Shown here: piece after piece, positions 1 through 10,332 of the stretch
Layout: the number at the start of each line of letters is the position of its first letter
Numbering within the stretch: the first letter of the stretch is position 1
Program-made: the position numbers and the translations under genes
NCBI RefSeq assembly: GCF_000814025.1
Contig: NZ_JWLL01000005.1
Span: 496,001 to 560,000 of the forward strand
Reading direction: 5' to 3'
From: Tateyamaria sp. ANG-S1
GTDB taxonomy: Bacteria; Pseudomonadota; Alphaproteobacteria; Rhodobacterales; Rhodobacteraceae
Length of the DNA stretch: 64,000 nt
The notes under the pieces: generated by a model
Seen by the model: only the letters and a program-made list of their open reading frames with translations
Databases searched by the model: none
What the model was told of the DNA's origin: nothing

Positions 1-30
1 GCGTCGCCGGGGCGGCGACACGTGATGTTT

Positions 31-51
31 GCACTTTCCGCTGGAAAGTGC
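31..51 (+). terminator. Perfect 9-bp hairpin upstream of rnhB
   Basis: GCACTTTCC and GGAAAGTGC pair perfectly around a GCT loop and are followed by GTTTT. This suits an intrinsic terminator of whatever lies left of the window, although the T run is short. It ends about 50 bases before the rnhB start, so an attenuator role is also possible. Confidence 0.45.
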
Positions 52-101
52 GTTTTGTGCCTCCGGCGGGGATTTTTTTGAAACAGGGAAGAGGACGGTC
101 T

Positions 102-692
102 GTGCCTGACTTTGAGATCGAAGCGCGGATTGGGGGCCGTGTAGCTGGGGTTGATGAAGTGGGGCGCGGGCCGCTTGCGGGGCCGGTGACGGCGGCGGCG
201 GTTGTGTTGGACCCGGACGCCATTCCCGAGGGGCTCGACGATTCGAAGAAACTGACCGCCCGCAAGCGCGAGGCGGTGTGGGGCGCGATCCTTGAGAGTG
301 CGGACGTGTCTGTGGCGCATGCGTCCGTGCGGGAGATCGAGGAGCTGAACATTTTGCGCGCCTCGCATCTGGCTATGACCCGTGCCCTCGATGGGCTGCG
401 CAATCGTCCCGATCATGCGTTGATTGATGGGACGATGTTGCCGCGTGATCTGACCCTGCCTGCAACCCCTGTTGTGCGCGGCGATGCGCGGTCGTTGAGC
501 ATCGCGGCAGCCTCAATTGTGGCCAAAATATGTCGCGATCGGATCATGGTGGATTTGGCGCAACAGCATCCCGGATATGGCTGGGAGACGAACATGGGAT
601 ATCCGTCAAAAAGCCACAGGTTGGCGTTGGAAAATCTTGGGGTGACCCCACACCATAGACGAACCTTCAAACCCGTCCACAAGATGTTGTGA
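102..692 (+). CDS. rnhB: Ribonuclease HII
   Basis: RNase HII removes ribonucleotides and RNA primers from RNA-DNA hybrids in the cytoplasm. The 196-residue product has the family signature [13 protein letters not shown] at residues 16-28, with Asp18 and Glu19 as metal ligands, a third acidic residue in ALIDGT near residue 107, and the conserved [10 protein letters not shown] block. The start is the GTG at 102, preceded by a good GGAAGAGGA ribosome site. An in-frame GTG at 48 would add 18 residues unlike the family and would begin inside the hairpin at 31-51. Length is normal. ccrM follows on the same strand, a common neighbour in this family. Confidence 0.95.
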   Translation: MPDFEIEARIGGRVAGVDEVGRGPLAGPVTAAAVVLDPDAIPEGLDDSKKLTARKREAVWGAILESADVSVAHASVREIEELNILRASHLAMTRALDGLRNRPDHALIDGTMLPRDLTLPATPVVRGDARSLSIAAASIVAKICRDRIMVDLAQQHPGYGWETNMGYPSKSHRLALENLGVTPHHRRTFKPVHKML

Positions 693-714
693 CAAGGGAT
701 TTTCTTAAGTTGTT

Positions 715-1905
<1,191 letters not shown>

Positions 1906-1969
1906 TTTCACGAGACACCGCCAGGTGCCTGCGGCCTTACCCAAGGCCCATAAGTGGCACTGCACCTAT

Positions 1970-1996
1970 GCCCCGCCTTTTTGGCGGGGCTTTTTT
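1970..1996 (+). terminator. Intrinsic terminator after ccrM
   Basis: GCCCCGCC (1970-1977) and GGCGGGGC (1983-1990) form a perfect 8-bp stem with a T5 loop, followed by six T residues. It lies 64 bases after the ccrM stop and separates it from the cyclase gene. Confidence 0.9.
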
Positions 1997-2043
1997 GTTA
2001 AAGCGGTTTACATTGGGCGGCAAAGGCCAAGAGGGCGAACACG

Positions 2044-3396
2044 ATGGTGGATGCAAGCAGCGCGTTGCCAATCTCGCGACGCACGGACCGCGAGGATGAA
2101 ATTCCAGCGCACAGGCACGCGCAGGAAGCGTTGGCCCGCAACAAGCGCGAAGGTATGGATCTGGCGGTGAAGGCCCGTGTGGGGGCGTTGTCCGTCACCG
2201 CCGTGATGCTGGTGTTTTTGAACCCGAACTGGGATGTGGTCTGGTACCTGTTCCTGTTGTTTTGTCTGGTTCTGGTTGGCCTGGCGCAGCGCCGCGTGGG
2301 CCGTGTCGGGCAATCGCGGGCGGAGTTGGCGTTGCTGTTTGCCGATCTGCTTTTGATGACGCTTGCCTTGCTTGTGCCGAACCCGTTGTTGTCTGATCCG
2401 ATGCCGACGGCGTTGATCTACAATTTCGAGGTGTTTCAGTACTTTTTCATCCTGCTGGCGGCGGGGGTGCTGACCTATTCCTGGCGGACGATCATCGCGA
2501 TTGGGAACTGGACCATGGCGTTGTGGCTGGCGGGGACGCTGTGCATCTGGTGGTTTGGCCGCACATTCCCGGAGCTGACCGATGCCGCGAATGCGATGTT
2601 TCCGAACCATCCTGATCTGGCCCAGCAGTTTGATCCGAATGACGTGAACTGGGATCTGCGGTTTCAGCAGGTGGTTGTGTTTCTGGTGGTGGCCCTGATC
2701 CTTGCCGTCGTCGTGCGTCGTTACCAGATGCTGGTCCTCGACAGTGCCGAGATGGCGCGCGAGCGGACGAACCTGGCGCGCTATTTCTCGCCCTCGATGG
2801 TCGAGGAGTTGTCGACCAAGGATGAACCGCTGGGCCAGATCCGCAGTCACGACGCTGCCGTGCTGTTTGTCGATATTGCGGGCTTTACCGCGTACGCCGA
2901 TAGCCGCCCGGCCGAAGAGGTGATCGAGACCTTGCGCGCCTTTCATGCGCGGATGGAGAGTGAGGTGTTCGCCCATGGCGGGACCCTCGATAAGTATCTG
3001 GGCGACGGGTTGATGGCGACCTTTGGCACGCCCTTGCCGCTGGGCGATGATGCGGCGCGGGCCGTGGCTTGCTTGCGTGGCATGGTCGACCGGATGGAGG
3101 CGCTGAACACCGACCGGCGCGCTGATGGGTTGCCCGAGATTGACGCCCGCTTTGGTCTGCATTTCGGGCCGGTTGTATTGGGCGACATTGGTGCGAACCG
3201 GCTGGAGTTCGCGGTGCTGGGCAATACGGTGAACGTGGCCAACCGGCTCGAGGCGATGACCCGTGATCTGGGGGTGCGTGCCATGGTCAGCGATGCGGCG
3301 ATGTCCGCAGCGGGTGGAGCGGATGGCTTCCGCCGCGTCCCGGACCAAGCTGTGCGCGGTGTGGCCGAACCCTTGTCCGTCTGGGTGCTGGACTAG
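2044..3396 (+). CDS. Membrane-anchored class III adenylate/guanylate cyclase
   Basis: A 450-residue protein with a hydrophobic N-terminal half (membrane segments near residues 45-80, 94-113, 131-171 and 210-226) and a cytoplasmic cyclase homology domain from about residue 245. Both metal-binding aspartates are present: Asp277 in FVDIAGF and Asp321 in YLGDGLM. Lys317 just before the second is the usual adenine-selecting residue, so cAMP is the likely product. The NTVNVANRLE motif supplies the transition-state Asn and Arg. The core looks intact and active. An AGAGGG site precedes the ATG at 2044. The stop overlaps the stop of the convergent alkB gene by four bases. The signal sensed by the membrane part is unknown. 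Confidence 0.88.
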   Translation: MVDASSALPISRRTDREDEIPAHRHAQEALARNKREGMDLAVKARVGALSVTAVMLVFLNPNWDVVWYLFLLFCLVLVGLAQRRVGRVGQSRAELALLFADLLLMTLALLVPNPLLSDPMPTALIYNFEVFQYFFILLAAGVLTYSWRTIIAIGNWTMALWLAGTLCIWWFGRTFPELTDAANAMFPNHPDLAQQFDPNDVNWDLRFQQVVVFLVVALILAVVVRRYQMLVLDSAEMARERTNLARYFSPSMVEELSTKDEPLGQIRSHDAAVLFVDIAGFTAYADSRPAEEVIETLRAFHARMESEVFAHGGTLDKYLGDGLMATFGTPLPLGDDAARAVACLRGMVDRMEALNTDRRADGLPEIDARFGLHFGPVVLGDIGANRLEFAVLGNTVNVANRLEAMTRDLGVRAMVSDAAMSAAGGADGFRRVPDQAVRGVAEPLSVWVLD

Positions 3397-4529
3397 CGTG
3401 GCAGCGGGTTGGCGGCTTTGTTGTAGGCCGTCCAGTCCGTAATCTCCGGATAGTACATGTCCCGCCACTTCTGCACGCGCGGGTTCATCACCCGTTTCCA
3501 GACCTTGGGCATCATCGCGGCGATGGTCATCACCGGGTAGCCGTAGGGAAGCTGTGGGGCGTCCGCCTCGGTGTAGTTTTGCAGAACGGGAAAACGCCGG
3601 TCGGGTTTGTAGTGGTGGTCCGAATGCCGTTGCAGGTTGATCAGCAGCCAGTTCGACGCCTTGTGTGCCGCGTTCCACGAATGGCGTGGCTGGACGTGTT
3701 CGTATTTGCCGTCTCCCAGATGTTTCCGTGTCAGCCCGTAATGTTCGATGTAGTTGACCAGTTCGAGCTGCCAGATCGCGACGCCTGCTTGCAGCAGGAA
3801 CAGGCCCACGCCCGCCCAGCCGCCAAGGGCAAAGGCCAGCAGGAAGCAGATCAGTTGCAGATAGGCGTATTTCCAGAACGGGTTTGAGCTGTCGGTTGCG
3901 GGCAACTTCTTGCGGGCAAGCATCGCCTTTTCCGCGTTCCAGGCGGACAGGAAGCATTGCTTCAGCACGCGCGGATAGAAGCGGTAAAAACTCTCGCCCA
4001 TCCGCGCCGTCACCGGGTCGCGCGGGGTGGCCACATAGCGGTGGTGCACCAGCAGGTGTTCGGACCGGAAATGGGAATAAAGCACCATGGCAAGCAGTGC
4101 GTCGGCCAGCCAGCGTTCCAGCTTGTTTTTCTGGTGCATCAACTCGTGGCTGTAGTTGATGCCCACGGTCCCGGTGATCACGCCGACGCCGAAGAAGATC
4201 GCCAGCTTCTCGACCGTGTTCAGGTGCTCGGCAGGCGCCACATAAGCGATCATGCCGAAGAGCAGCAGGAACTGCGCGGGCACCCAGGCGGTGGTGATGG
4301 CGCGGTACCAGAAGAGGTCATCCTCGGTCGTTTCAAGGTCCGCGTTGTCGGTGTTCAGCCCCACCGCCAGGTCGAGGATCGAGAACATGTACCACGTGAC
4401 CACCGGCAGCAGGATCACGGTCCAGCCGCCATAGATGGCGGTGATGATCGCCAGCGGGATCAGCAGGAACGACAGGGCAAAGGGCAGGGCGTTCTGCACC
4501 TTGGCAACGGTTTCCGGGGGCAAGGTCAT
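3393..4529 (-). CDS. alkB: AlkB-type membrane alkane hydroxylase (non-haem di-iron)
   Basis: Integral membrane di-iron monooxygenase of 378 residues, expected to hydroxylate terminal carbons of medium-chain alkanes or fatty compounds with electrons from rubredoxin. The histidine boxes are visible: HELMHQK (128-134), EHLLVHHR (157-164), NYIEHYG (near 266) and LQRHSDHH (near 303). Several hydrophobic helices lie between residues 15 and 120 and around 230-260. The ATG is preceded by AAAGGACAG. No rubredoxin or rubredoxin reductase gene is nearby, so the electron partner must be encoded elsewhere. Substrate range cannot be read from sequence; xylene monooxygenase-like relatives share these motifs. 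Confidence 0.88.
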   Translation of the reverse strand: MTLPPETVAKVQNALPFALSFLLIPLAIITAIYGGWTVILLPVVTWYMFSILDLAVGLNTDNADLETTEDDLFWYRAITTAWVPAQFLLLFGMIAYVAPAEHLNTVEKLAIFFGVGVITGTVGINYSHELMHQKNKLERWLADALLAMVLYSHFRSEHLLVHHRYVATPRDPVTARMGESFYRFYPRVLKQCFLSAWNAEKAMLARKKLPATDSSNPFWKYAYLQLICFLLAFALGGWAGVGLFLLQAGVAIWQLELVNYIEHYGLTRKHLGDGKYEHVQPRHSWNAAHKASNWLLINLQRHSDHHYKPDRRFPVLQNYTEADAPQLPYGYPVMTIAAMMPKVWKRVMNPRVQKWRDMYYPEITDWTAYNKAANPLPR

Positions 4530-4613
4530 ACTGGTGTCTGTCCTTTGGTTGCGTGCGCCACAGCTTAGGCGGAGGGAGGCAAATCTGCCAAGCGTGACGC
4601 TACGCCGCGCTGG

Positions 4614-5657
4614 TCACGACTGCGCCAGATCGAACGCCTTGCGCATCACGGTGGGCAGGTCGGAGGGGCGAAACTGGTCTCGGGGCAGGAAGTATCCTCG
4701 GTCTGGTTCAGCATCGGCAACCTGCGCGACCATCACGTCGAGAATAAGGTGAAAATGCGTAAAGGTGTGCCGCACTTCTCCGTTCAATTTTACCCAATCT
4801 GCGGCCATGGGAACGGCGACGGGGCGCGGCTCTGACACATCCACCCAATCGCTGCCGGGCCAGCCCATCATACCGCCGAGCAACCCCTTGTCGGGCCGCG
4901 TCTCGACCAACCACGCGCCATCGCTGCGCTGGGCGAGGTAGACGGTGCCGTGACGGATTGGTTTCGCCTTCTTGGGGGTCTTCTTGGGCAACTCTGGCGC
5001 TGTGCCCTCAGCCCGCGCCTTGCACGGGTCGCGCCATGGGCAAATACCGCAGGCCGGGGATTTCGGCGTGCAGATCGTGGCACCAAGATCCATGACGGCT
5101 TGTGCGTGATCACCGGGGCGCGCGCTGGGCGTCAGCCGGTCAGCATGCTCGGTCAGGATCGGCTTGGCCGCAGGTAAGGGCGTGTGTTCATCGAACATGC
5201 GGGCCATCACCCTTTCGACATTGCCGTCCACCACCACGTGCCGCAAATCAAAGGCGATGGAGGCGATGGCCGCCGCCGTATAAGGTCCGATGCCCGGCAG
5301 CTTCAGCAAAGCGGCGTGATCCGCCGGGAACGCACCGCCATGATCGGCCACCACCGCACGCGCGCATTTCAACAGGTTGCGCGCGCGAGCGTAGTAGCCA
5401 AGGCCCGCCCATTCGCCCATGACCTCTGCATCCTCCGCCGCTGCCAGATCAGCCACCGTCGGCCAGCGCGCAATGAACCGTTTGAAGTATTCCGTGACTG
5501 CCGCGACGGTCGTCTGTTGCAACATGATCTCGGACATCCACACGGCGTAAGGGTCCGGACGCACCCCCGCCAGCTTGTCCGCAGGCCCCACGCGCCACGG
5601 CATCGCGCGCGCATGTATGTCGTACCAGTCCAGAAGCTCACGGCTGAGGTCACGCAA
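4614..5657 (-). CDS. mutY: A/G-specific adenine glycosylase MutY
   Basis: MutY removes adenine mispaired with 8-oxoguanine. The 347-residue protein has catalytic Glu43 in SEIMLQQT, the helix-hairpin-helix LPGIGPYTAAAI near residue 115, the catalytic Asp in VVDGNVERV, and the Cys-X6-Cys-X2-Cys-X5-Cys cluster CTPKSPACGICPWRDPC near residues 193-209 for a 4Fe-4S centre. A C-terminal Nudix-like 8-oxoG recognition domain follows. The start is a TTG: an in-frame TAA stands two codons upstream and GGGAAAG lies eight bases before it. It is transcribed away from the DUF721 gene. Confidence 0.94.
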   Translation of the reverse strand: MRDLSRELLDWYDIHARAMPWRVGPADKLAGVRPDPYAVWMSEIMLQQTTVAAVTEYFKRFIARWPTVADLAAAEDAEVMGEWAGLGYYARARNLLKCARAVVADHGGAFPADHAALLKLPGIGPYTAAAIASIAFDLRHVVVDGNVERVMARMFDEHTPLPAAKPILTEHADRLTPSARPGDHAQAVMDLGATICTPKSPACGICPWRDPCKARAEGTAPELPKKTPKKAKPIRHGTVYLAQRSDGAWLVETRPDKGLLGGMMGWPGSDWVDVSEPRPVAVPMAADWVKLNGEVRHTFTHFHLILDVMVAQVADAEPDRGYFLPRDQFRPSDLPTVMRKAFDLAQS

Positions 5658-5687
5658 GATTTATGCTTTCCCACTTGAGATGTCTGG

Positions 5688-5717
5688 TGATCACGCTTTC
5701 ATCCGCTATGATCACGC
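5688..5717. repeat. Direct repeat TGATCACGC x2 between divergent mutY and the DUF721 gene
   Basis: TGATCACGC occurs at 5688-5696 and again at 5709-5717, a 21-bp spacing or about two helical turns, in the 82-base divergent promoter region. Each copy contains the palindrome TGATCA. A regulator site is possible but no family is assigned. Confidence 0.35.
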
Positions 5718-5739
5718 CCGAGTGAGAGGGAACATAGCC

Positions 5740-6261
5740 ATGGTCGCGCGCCGTGCCAGTACAAAAGGGTTCAAGCGGACAGCATCGCTGCTGACCGGGC
5801 GGATTCGGAAGGCCAGCGAAAGCCGTGGGTTCGCGCAAAGCCGCCTGCTGACGGATTGGGCCGAGGTTGCGGGGGCCGACGTGGCCGCCATCGCACGGCC
5901 CGTTGAAGTGAGCTATGGCCGGGGTGGCATGGGTGCTACGCTAACGCTGCTGACCACTGGCGCGCAGGCACCGATGCTGGAAATGCAGAAGGATCAGCTG
6001 CGCCAACGTGTGAACGCTGTCTACGGCTACAATGCCATTGCCCGCATTCGGATCACACAAACGGCAGCGACCGGGTTCGAGGACGGACAGGTCGCCTTTG
6101 AACACCGCCGCAAGGACCAGGGCCCCAAGGCCCCAGCCCCTGAAATGACCGCAGCCTCCAGCCAGATGGTGGCCCCGGTCCAGGACGACACATTGCGCGA
6201 CGCCCTTGAAAAACTGGGCGCGCACATCCTGACAAAACAAAAACAAGGAACACGCACATGA
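5740..6261 (+). CDS. DUF721 (DciA-like) protein
   Basis: A 173-residue protein with an N-terminal DUF721 domain at about residues 10-100, containing ESRGFAQSRLLTDWAEVAG and a KH-like fold pattern, then a low-complexity C-terminal tail. DUF721 includes DciA, the ancestral loader of the replicative helicase DnaB, so a role in replication is plausible but not shown here. The start is the ATG at 740 bases past 5000 (5740), supported by GAGAGGG; longer in-frame starts would overlap mutY. Its stop overlaps the next gene in ATGA, so the two are probably co-transcribed and translationally coupled. Confidence 0.8.
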   Translation: MVARRASTKGFKRTASLLTGRIRKASESRGFAQSRLLTDWAEVAGADVAAIARPVEVSYGRGGMGATLTLLTTGAQAPMLEMQKDQLRQRVNAVYGYNAIARIRITQTAATGFEDGQVAFEHRRKDQGPKAPAPEMTAASSQMVAPVQDDTLRDALEKLGAHILTKQKQGTRT

Positions 6262-6956
6262 ACCGTATCGTTGCCCTTATCGCCGTGCTTGTCGGTGTTG
6301 GCGGGTACTTCCTGTACAGCGCGATGCAATCCAGCGGCCCCAATGCGCAGCAACAGGTCCAAGCCGAGCGTTTGCTGGGCGCTGCCAACGCGCAAGAGGC
6401 TGCAAGCGACATCGACACCTCGTCGGTCATCGAGATGCAGCTTGGCAACCCGGATGCCCCTGTGACGGTCATCGAATATGCCAGCTACACCTGCCCGCAC
6501 TGCGCGACCTTCCATTCCGGTCCCTTCAAGCAGCTCAAGGCCGACTATATCGACACGGGCAAGGTCAACTTCATCTATCGCGAGGTTTACTTTGATCGTT
6601 TTGGACTGTGGGCCTCGGCCATTGCGCGCTGCGCGGGTACGCCCGAAAGCTTCTTTGGCATCACCGAGATGCTTTATGCAGGTCAGTCCGAATGGGCGCG
6701 GGCCGGGGGCGGTGATCCTGCCCAGATCGCGGATGAGCTGCGCAAGATCGGTCGCCTTGCGGGCCTGGACGGCAGCACGCTCGAAGCGTGTCTGACGGAT
6801 GCCGACAACCTGCGCAAGCTGGTCGCGTGGTATCAGCAGAACGCGGCAGAGGACGGGATCAATTCGACCCCCACCTTTGTCATCAACGGGACCACCTACA
6901 ACAACATGTCCTATGCAGACATGTCGGGCCTGATCGACGAAGCGGCTGGCAGCTAA
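6258..6956 (+). CDS. DsbA-family thiol:disulfide oxidoreductase
   Basis: A 232-residue exported thioredoxin-fold protein. Residues 5-21 form a signal anchor with no clear signal-peptidase site, so it may stay tethered to the inner membrane facing the periplasm. The active site is CPHC at residues 79-82, as in DsbA, and the cis-proline loop is STPTF near residue 206. The helical insert that marks the DsbA family lies between them. It probably introduces or exchanges disulfides in secreted proteins; isomerase or cytochrome-maturation roles cannot be excluded. It overlaps the DUF721 gene by four bases and ends just before a terminator. Confidence 0.87.
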   Translation: MNRIVALIAVLVGVGGYFLYSAMQSSGPNAQQQVQAERLLGAANAQEAASDIDTSSVIEMQLGNPDAPVTVIEYASYTCPHCATFHSGPFKQLKADYIDTGKVNFIYREVYFDRFGLWASAIARCAGTPESFFGITEMLYAGQSEWARAGGGDPAQIADELRKIGRLAGLDGSTLEACLTDADNLRKLVAWYQQNAAEDGINSTPTFVINGTTYNNMSYADMSGLIDEAAGS

Positions 6957-6975
6957 GTCAAACTGGAAAGAACGA

Positions 6976-7998
6976 TCAGACGCCCGGCCCTTGGTCGGGC
7001 GTTTTGCTTTGCGCAGCAGTGGGGAGGGCGGTGAGGGCGCTGTCCAGCGCGGTCGCATCGTCGAAATGCAAGCGTACCGGCAGCGTGATCACCTTGCTGC
7101 GGAACGCCGGTGGCAAGCGGGCTGCGTCCTTTTCTGTTGTCACAAGCTGCGCGCCCACTGTGCGCGCGTCCCGTTCCAGTCGTGTCAGAAAAGCGGTGCT
7201 CAGTTTTGCGTGGTCGCCCAAGGCCTCTGTCCGCATCAGGTTCACACCCAGCCCGCGCAGCGTGTCAAAGAACTTCTCGGGTCGTCCGATCCCGGCAAAG
7301 GCGATGACGTTCATGCCTGCCCACGGCATCCCGGTTTGCAGTGGTTCGAGCCTTGCGCGGACATGTGGCAGTGCGTCCGGCAAGGTGGTTGCTTCAAATT
7401 TGGACTGCGCGGCCTCATCCCCGATGCTGAGCAGCAGGTCAGCGCGGGTCAGGCCGACCGCCGCCGGTTCGCGCAAAGGCCCGGCAGGCAGGCACAACCC
7501 GTTGCCAAACCCTGTTTCGGCATCCACCACAACGATGGACAGGTCGTACGCCAGCGCCGGGTTTTGGAACCCGTCGTCGAGGATGATGGCCGTGGCTCCA
7601 GCGTCAATCGCGGCCCGTGCGCCTGCGGCCCGGTCGCGCGCGACCCAGGTCCGGGCAAAGGCGCTGAGCAGCAGGGGTTCATCGCCCACACGGTCGGCGC
7701 TGTGGTTGGTTGGGTTGACTTCCGTTGGTCCGTTTTCGCTGCCTCCATAGCCGCGGCTGACGATATGCGGTTCATGGAAGGCGTCGCGCAACCGTTCGGC
7801 CACCGCGATGACGGTTGGCGTCTTACCCGTGCCACCCGCATTGATGTTGCCCACGCAGATCACCGGGACCGGCATCCGTTCAGGCGTGCCCCGCGCCAGC
7901 CGTCGCGCTGTGCCATGTGCATAGAGTGCGCCCAGCGGAGACAGAAGGCGCGCGCGCCAGTCGGGTGTGGGCTGTGACCAGAAGCCGGGCGCACGCAT
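6976..7998 (-). CDS. lpxK: Tetraacyldisaccharide 4'-kinase
   Basis: LpxK phosphorylates the lipid A disaccharide at the 4' position on the inner face of the inner membrane. The 340-residue protein has the typical N-terminal FWSQPTPDW region, the family P-loop [12 protein letters not shown] at residues 50-61, ILDDGFQN in the middle and [10 protein letters not shown] near the C-terminus. Length is normal. The ATG at 7998 overlaps the stop of the upstream WaaA-like gene by one base (TGATG), so the two are translationally coupled. Together they form a lipid A/inner-core unit. Confidence 0.94.
   Translation of the reverse strand: MRAPGFWSQPTPDWRARLLSPLGALYAHGTARRLARGTPERMPVPVICVGNINAGGTGKTPTVIAVAERLRDAFHEPHIVSRGYGGSENGPTEVNPTNHSADRVGDEPLLLSAFARTWVARDRAAGARAAIDAGATAIILDDGFQNPALAYDLSIVVVDAETGFGNGLCLPAGPLREPAAVGLTRADLLLSIGDEAAQSKFEATTLPDALPHVRARLEPLQTGMPWAGMNVIAFAGIGRPEKFFDTLRGLGVNLMRTEALGDHAKLSTAFLTRLERDARTVGAQLVTTEKDAARLPPAFRSKVITLPVRLHFDDATALDSALTALPTAAQSKTPDQGPGV
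6980..7005 (+). terminator. Terminator between dsbA-like gene and lpxK
   Basis: ACGCCCG (6980-6986) pairs with CGGGCGT (6996-7002), followed by TTTT. It begins 24 bases after the dsbA-like stop and overlaps the last codons of the convergent lpxK, so lpxK coding sequence doubles as terminator. Confidence 0.8.
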
Positions 7999-9233
7999 CA
8001 CCGTTTCTCCGACATGCGGGAATCGAGCCTGGTCTGCGTCAGCGATATGATCCGGTCGAGGCTGTCCGCCCCCCGCGTCACCACGTCCCAGCCCGCCATG
8101 GCCATATGGGCGGCGTGATCGGGCGCGATCATCTGGCTGATGGCGCGGCCCAGTGACGGCGTGTCGTTCACGATCCGCGCGGCGCCCGCGTTCATGAGCC
8201 GGGTAAAGTCGTCCACGTAGGCGCCGACATTCGGGCCATAGACAATGGCCGATCCGTGGGCCGCCACCGAGTATGGATCGCAGATGTCGGCCCCGGCCTG
8301 CATGGAGCCGCCCAGAAAGGTGACGATGGCCACCCGCAGCCACAGGCCCAACTCGGCATCATCATCCGCGATCAACACCTGCGTGTTGTCGTCCGGAAAG
8401 GCCCCGTCGCTCCAGTTCGCCACCAAAAGCGATTGCGCAAGGGCGGCGTCCTCTGCCCGCGCCGCGTCCTCCGGATCGGAGAAGTGCAGGATCAGCAGCA
8501 GCCGGTGCGAGGATTTCAGCGCCAGCTTGTGGGCCGCGAGGATGGTCGTGCACTCCTGCAGCGACGTGCGGGCTGACAGCCAGGCGGGCCGCCCGGACAG
8601 GGTCGCCGTCATGTCGGCCAGATCGCTTTCATGCACGGGCATCATCTTGCCAAAGGGGTGCAGCGGCTCGGCCACCTCCATCGCGCCCACGGGGCGGCCC
8701 ATTTGCGCGAGCTTCAGATGCGCGCTCTCGTCCCGTGCGGTGACGTGGTTGAACTGGGCCAGCAGCGCGCGGGGGACTTCAGGCAACCAGCGGTCGCGGC
8801 GCCCGTCAAAGCCCTCCACATCCGCGTCCACCAGCATCATGTGCGCACCGCTTTCGGCGGTGGACAGGATCAGGTTGGGCAGCAGATCGCCCCAGGCCCA
8901 GATTGCAACGTCCGGCTTCCAATGGGCGACAAAGGCGTCGGTGACCACGGGATGATCGGGGGGCATCACGTCCTGCCAGATGTCGGGAACCCCCCGGTCG
9001 CCGAACCCGTCATGGGCGGCGGTCAGCAGTACGTGGCAGCCGGGGCGCATATAAAGCAGCCTGTGGGCCAGATCGTTCAGCGCACGATTGTTGCCGGGCT
9101 CTGCCGCATGGATCCACACCAGCTCGCCCTCAGGCCGGTCCCGGACCGGCGTGTAGGTGGGCGGTTTGCGGCGCCCCGACAGCGTGCGATAAGCGGTGAG
9201 CCCAAGCGACCCGCGCACGCGGGCGTCAGCCAA
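7998..9233 (-). CDS. Divergent WaaA/KdtA-family protein (3-deoxy-D-manno-octulosonate transferase homologue)
   Basis: A 411-residue protein whose position before lpxK and overall pattern (N-terminal VWIHAA strand, [10 protein letters not shown]-terminal FLGGSMQAG donor-site loop, VYGPN) place it in the WaaA family, which transfers Kdo to lipid A. It is unusual. The canonical HxASxGE motif reads HAAEPGN (residues 42-48), so the catalytic glutamate is replaced by Asn48. The usual ETELWPNL reads WGDLLPNL. Activity therefore cannot be assumed. It starts with TTG and overlaps the DUF4170 gene by eight bases. No membrane anchor as in E. coli WaaA is obvious. Confidence 0.75.
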   Translation of the reverse strand: MADARVRGSLGLTAYRTLSGRRKPPTYTPVRDRPEGELVWIHAAEPGNNRALNDLAHRLLYMRPGCHVLLTAAHDGFGDRGVPDIWQDVMPPDHPVVTDAFVAHWKPDVAIWAWGDLLPNLILSTAESGAHMMLVDADVEGFDGRRDRWLPEVPRALLAQFNHVTARDESAHLKLAQMGRPVGAMEVAEPLHPFGKMMPVHESDLADMTATLSGRPAWLSARTSLQECTTILAAHKLALKSSHRLLLILHFSDPEDAARAEDAALAQSLLVANWSDGAFPDDNTQVLIADDDAELGLWLRVAIVTFLGGSMQAGADICDPYSVAAHGSAIVYGPNVGAYVDDFTRLMNAGAARIVNDTPSLGRAISQMIAPDHAAHMAMAGWDVVTRGADSLDRIISLTQTRLDSRMSEKR

Positions 9234-9468
9234 GCTCTTCGGTTGTTGCAGCGGCGTTTTCCTCGTCCCTCAGGCGGTGCAGATGCGCGATGTAGTAGCG
9301 CATGTGGGCGTTGTCCACGGTCCGCTGCGCTTCGGATTTCCAGGCGTCATAGGCCGCCTGATAATTGGGAAAGATCCCCACGATATGCAGGTCGTTCACA
9401 TCCTTGAACACGTTTTTCGACGGATCGACCAGTTCGCCGCCAAAGACGAGGTGCAGGCGCTGTGTCAT
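9226..9468 (-). CDS. DUF4170 family small protein
   Basis: An 80-residue soluble protein containing LVFGGELVDPS, VGIFPNYQAAYDAWKSEAQ and YYIAHLHRL, the conserved pattern of the alphaproteobacterial DUF4170 family. Its function is unknown to me. It sits at the head of the WaaA-like/lpxK pair and overlaps the WaaA-like gene by eight bases, which suggests a link to envelope biogenesis or regulation of that step. There is no signal peptide or membrane segment. Confidence 0.8.
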   Translation of the reverse strand: MTQRLHLVFGGELVDPSKNVFKDVNDLHIVGIFPNYQAAYDAWKSEAQRTVDNAHMRYYIAHLHRLRDEENAAATTEELG

Positions 9469-9543
9469 CGTTATTTCCTTTGATCACTGGGCTTGGGCAT
9501 GCCTGCGCGCAGTTTGCGCATATGCCCCCTGGGGTCAAGGCGA

Positions 9544-10332
9544 TCAGGCGCTGTGATCCGGCCCCAATTCCCCCACAAGCGCACGGTGCAGACCGGGCCC
9601 ACCCGCCACCACACCGTTCAGGGCCGGATGCGCATTGTTAAAGCGCAGGGGCGCGCCCGTGCGGTCCGTAATGGTGCCACCCGCCTCGGCCACGATCAGG
9701 GATCCGGCGGCAATGTCCCACTCCCATGTGGGGCGCAGGGTCAGCATCCCGTCGAACTTGCCCTCACCCACCAGCGACAGGCGGTACGCCAGCGAGGGGC
9801 GGTAGTGCCGTTCGACCGATGGGGCGGTGTCGCGCCAATGCTTGCTGTCAAATGTCGGGCGCGCCGCCAGCACCTTGCTGCCCGGCGTCATCGCGCCCCG
9901 GGTTGCCAGCAGCGGCGCGCCGTTCAGCGTCGCGCCCAGCCCCGTGCCCGCGGCATAAAGCTTGTCGCGCAAGGGCAGGTAGATCGCCGCCGCCGTCACG
10001 ATGCCCTGATGCGCCACACCGATGGAAATGGCCCAGGTCCGCCCGCCTTCGACAAAGCTGCGGGTGCCGTCGATCGGGTCGATGATGAACACGGTGTCGG
10101 CGCTCAGCCGGGCGGCATCATCCTCGGTCTCTTCGGACAGCCAGCCATAGTCGGGCCGGGCCAGACGCAGGGTCCGTTCCAGCACCTCGTTCACGGCCAG
10201 ATCAGCCTCGGTCACCGGTCCTGCATCGCCGGGCTTGTCCCAGCGCACGGCTGTAGGGCCAGCAAAGCTGGTCGCCACCCGACCCGCAATCCGGGCCGCG
10301 TCGATCAGCAAGGGCAGATCAGTTGCCGGCAA
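9544..10332 (-). CDS. Inositol monophosphatase family protein (CysQ/SuhB-like)
   Basis: A 262-residue lithium-sensitive-type phosphatase. The metal motifs are SEETEDD (near residue 66), IDPIDGTRSF (near 84) and WEWDIAAGSLIVAEAGG near residue 206. The family hydrolyses inositol phosphates, 3'-phosphoadenosine 5'-phosphate or fructose bisphosphate; the WEWD variant and genomic setting suit the 3'(2'),5'-bisphosphate nucleotidase (CysQ) branch, but the substrate is not fixed by sequence. The start appears to be a TTG overlapping the end of pmbA by 14 bases, suggesting co-transcription. Confidence 0.85.
   Translation of the reverse strand: MPATDLPLLIDAARIAGRVATSFAGPTAVRWDKPGDAGPVTEADLAVNEVLERTLRLARPDYGWLSEETEDDAARLSADTVFIIDPIDGTRSFVEGGRTWAISIGVAHQGIVTAAAIYLPLRDKLYAAGTGLGATLNGAPLLATRGAMTPGSKVLAARPTFDSKHWRDTAPSVERHYRPSLAYRLSLVGEGKFDGMLTLRPTWEWDIAAGSLIVAEAGGTITDRTGAPLRFNNAHPALNGVVAGGPGLHRALVGELGPDHSA

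Noticed and set aside
2008-3957. Long minus-strand open frame opposite the cyclase gene
   Set aside because: Overlaps the well-supported cyclase; composition (rich in His, Gln, Arg) is that of an antisense shadow.
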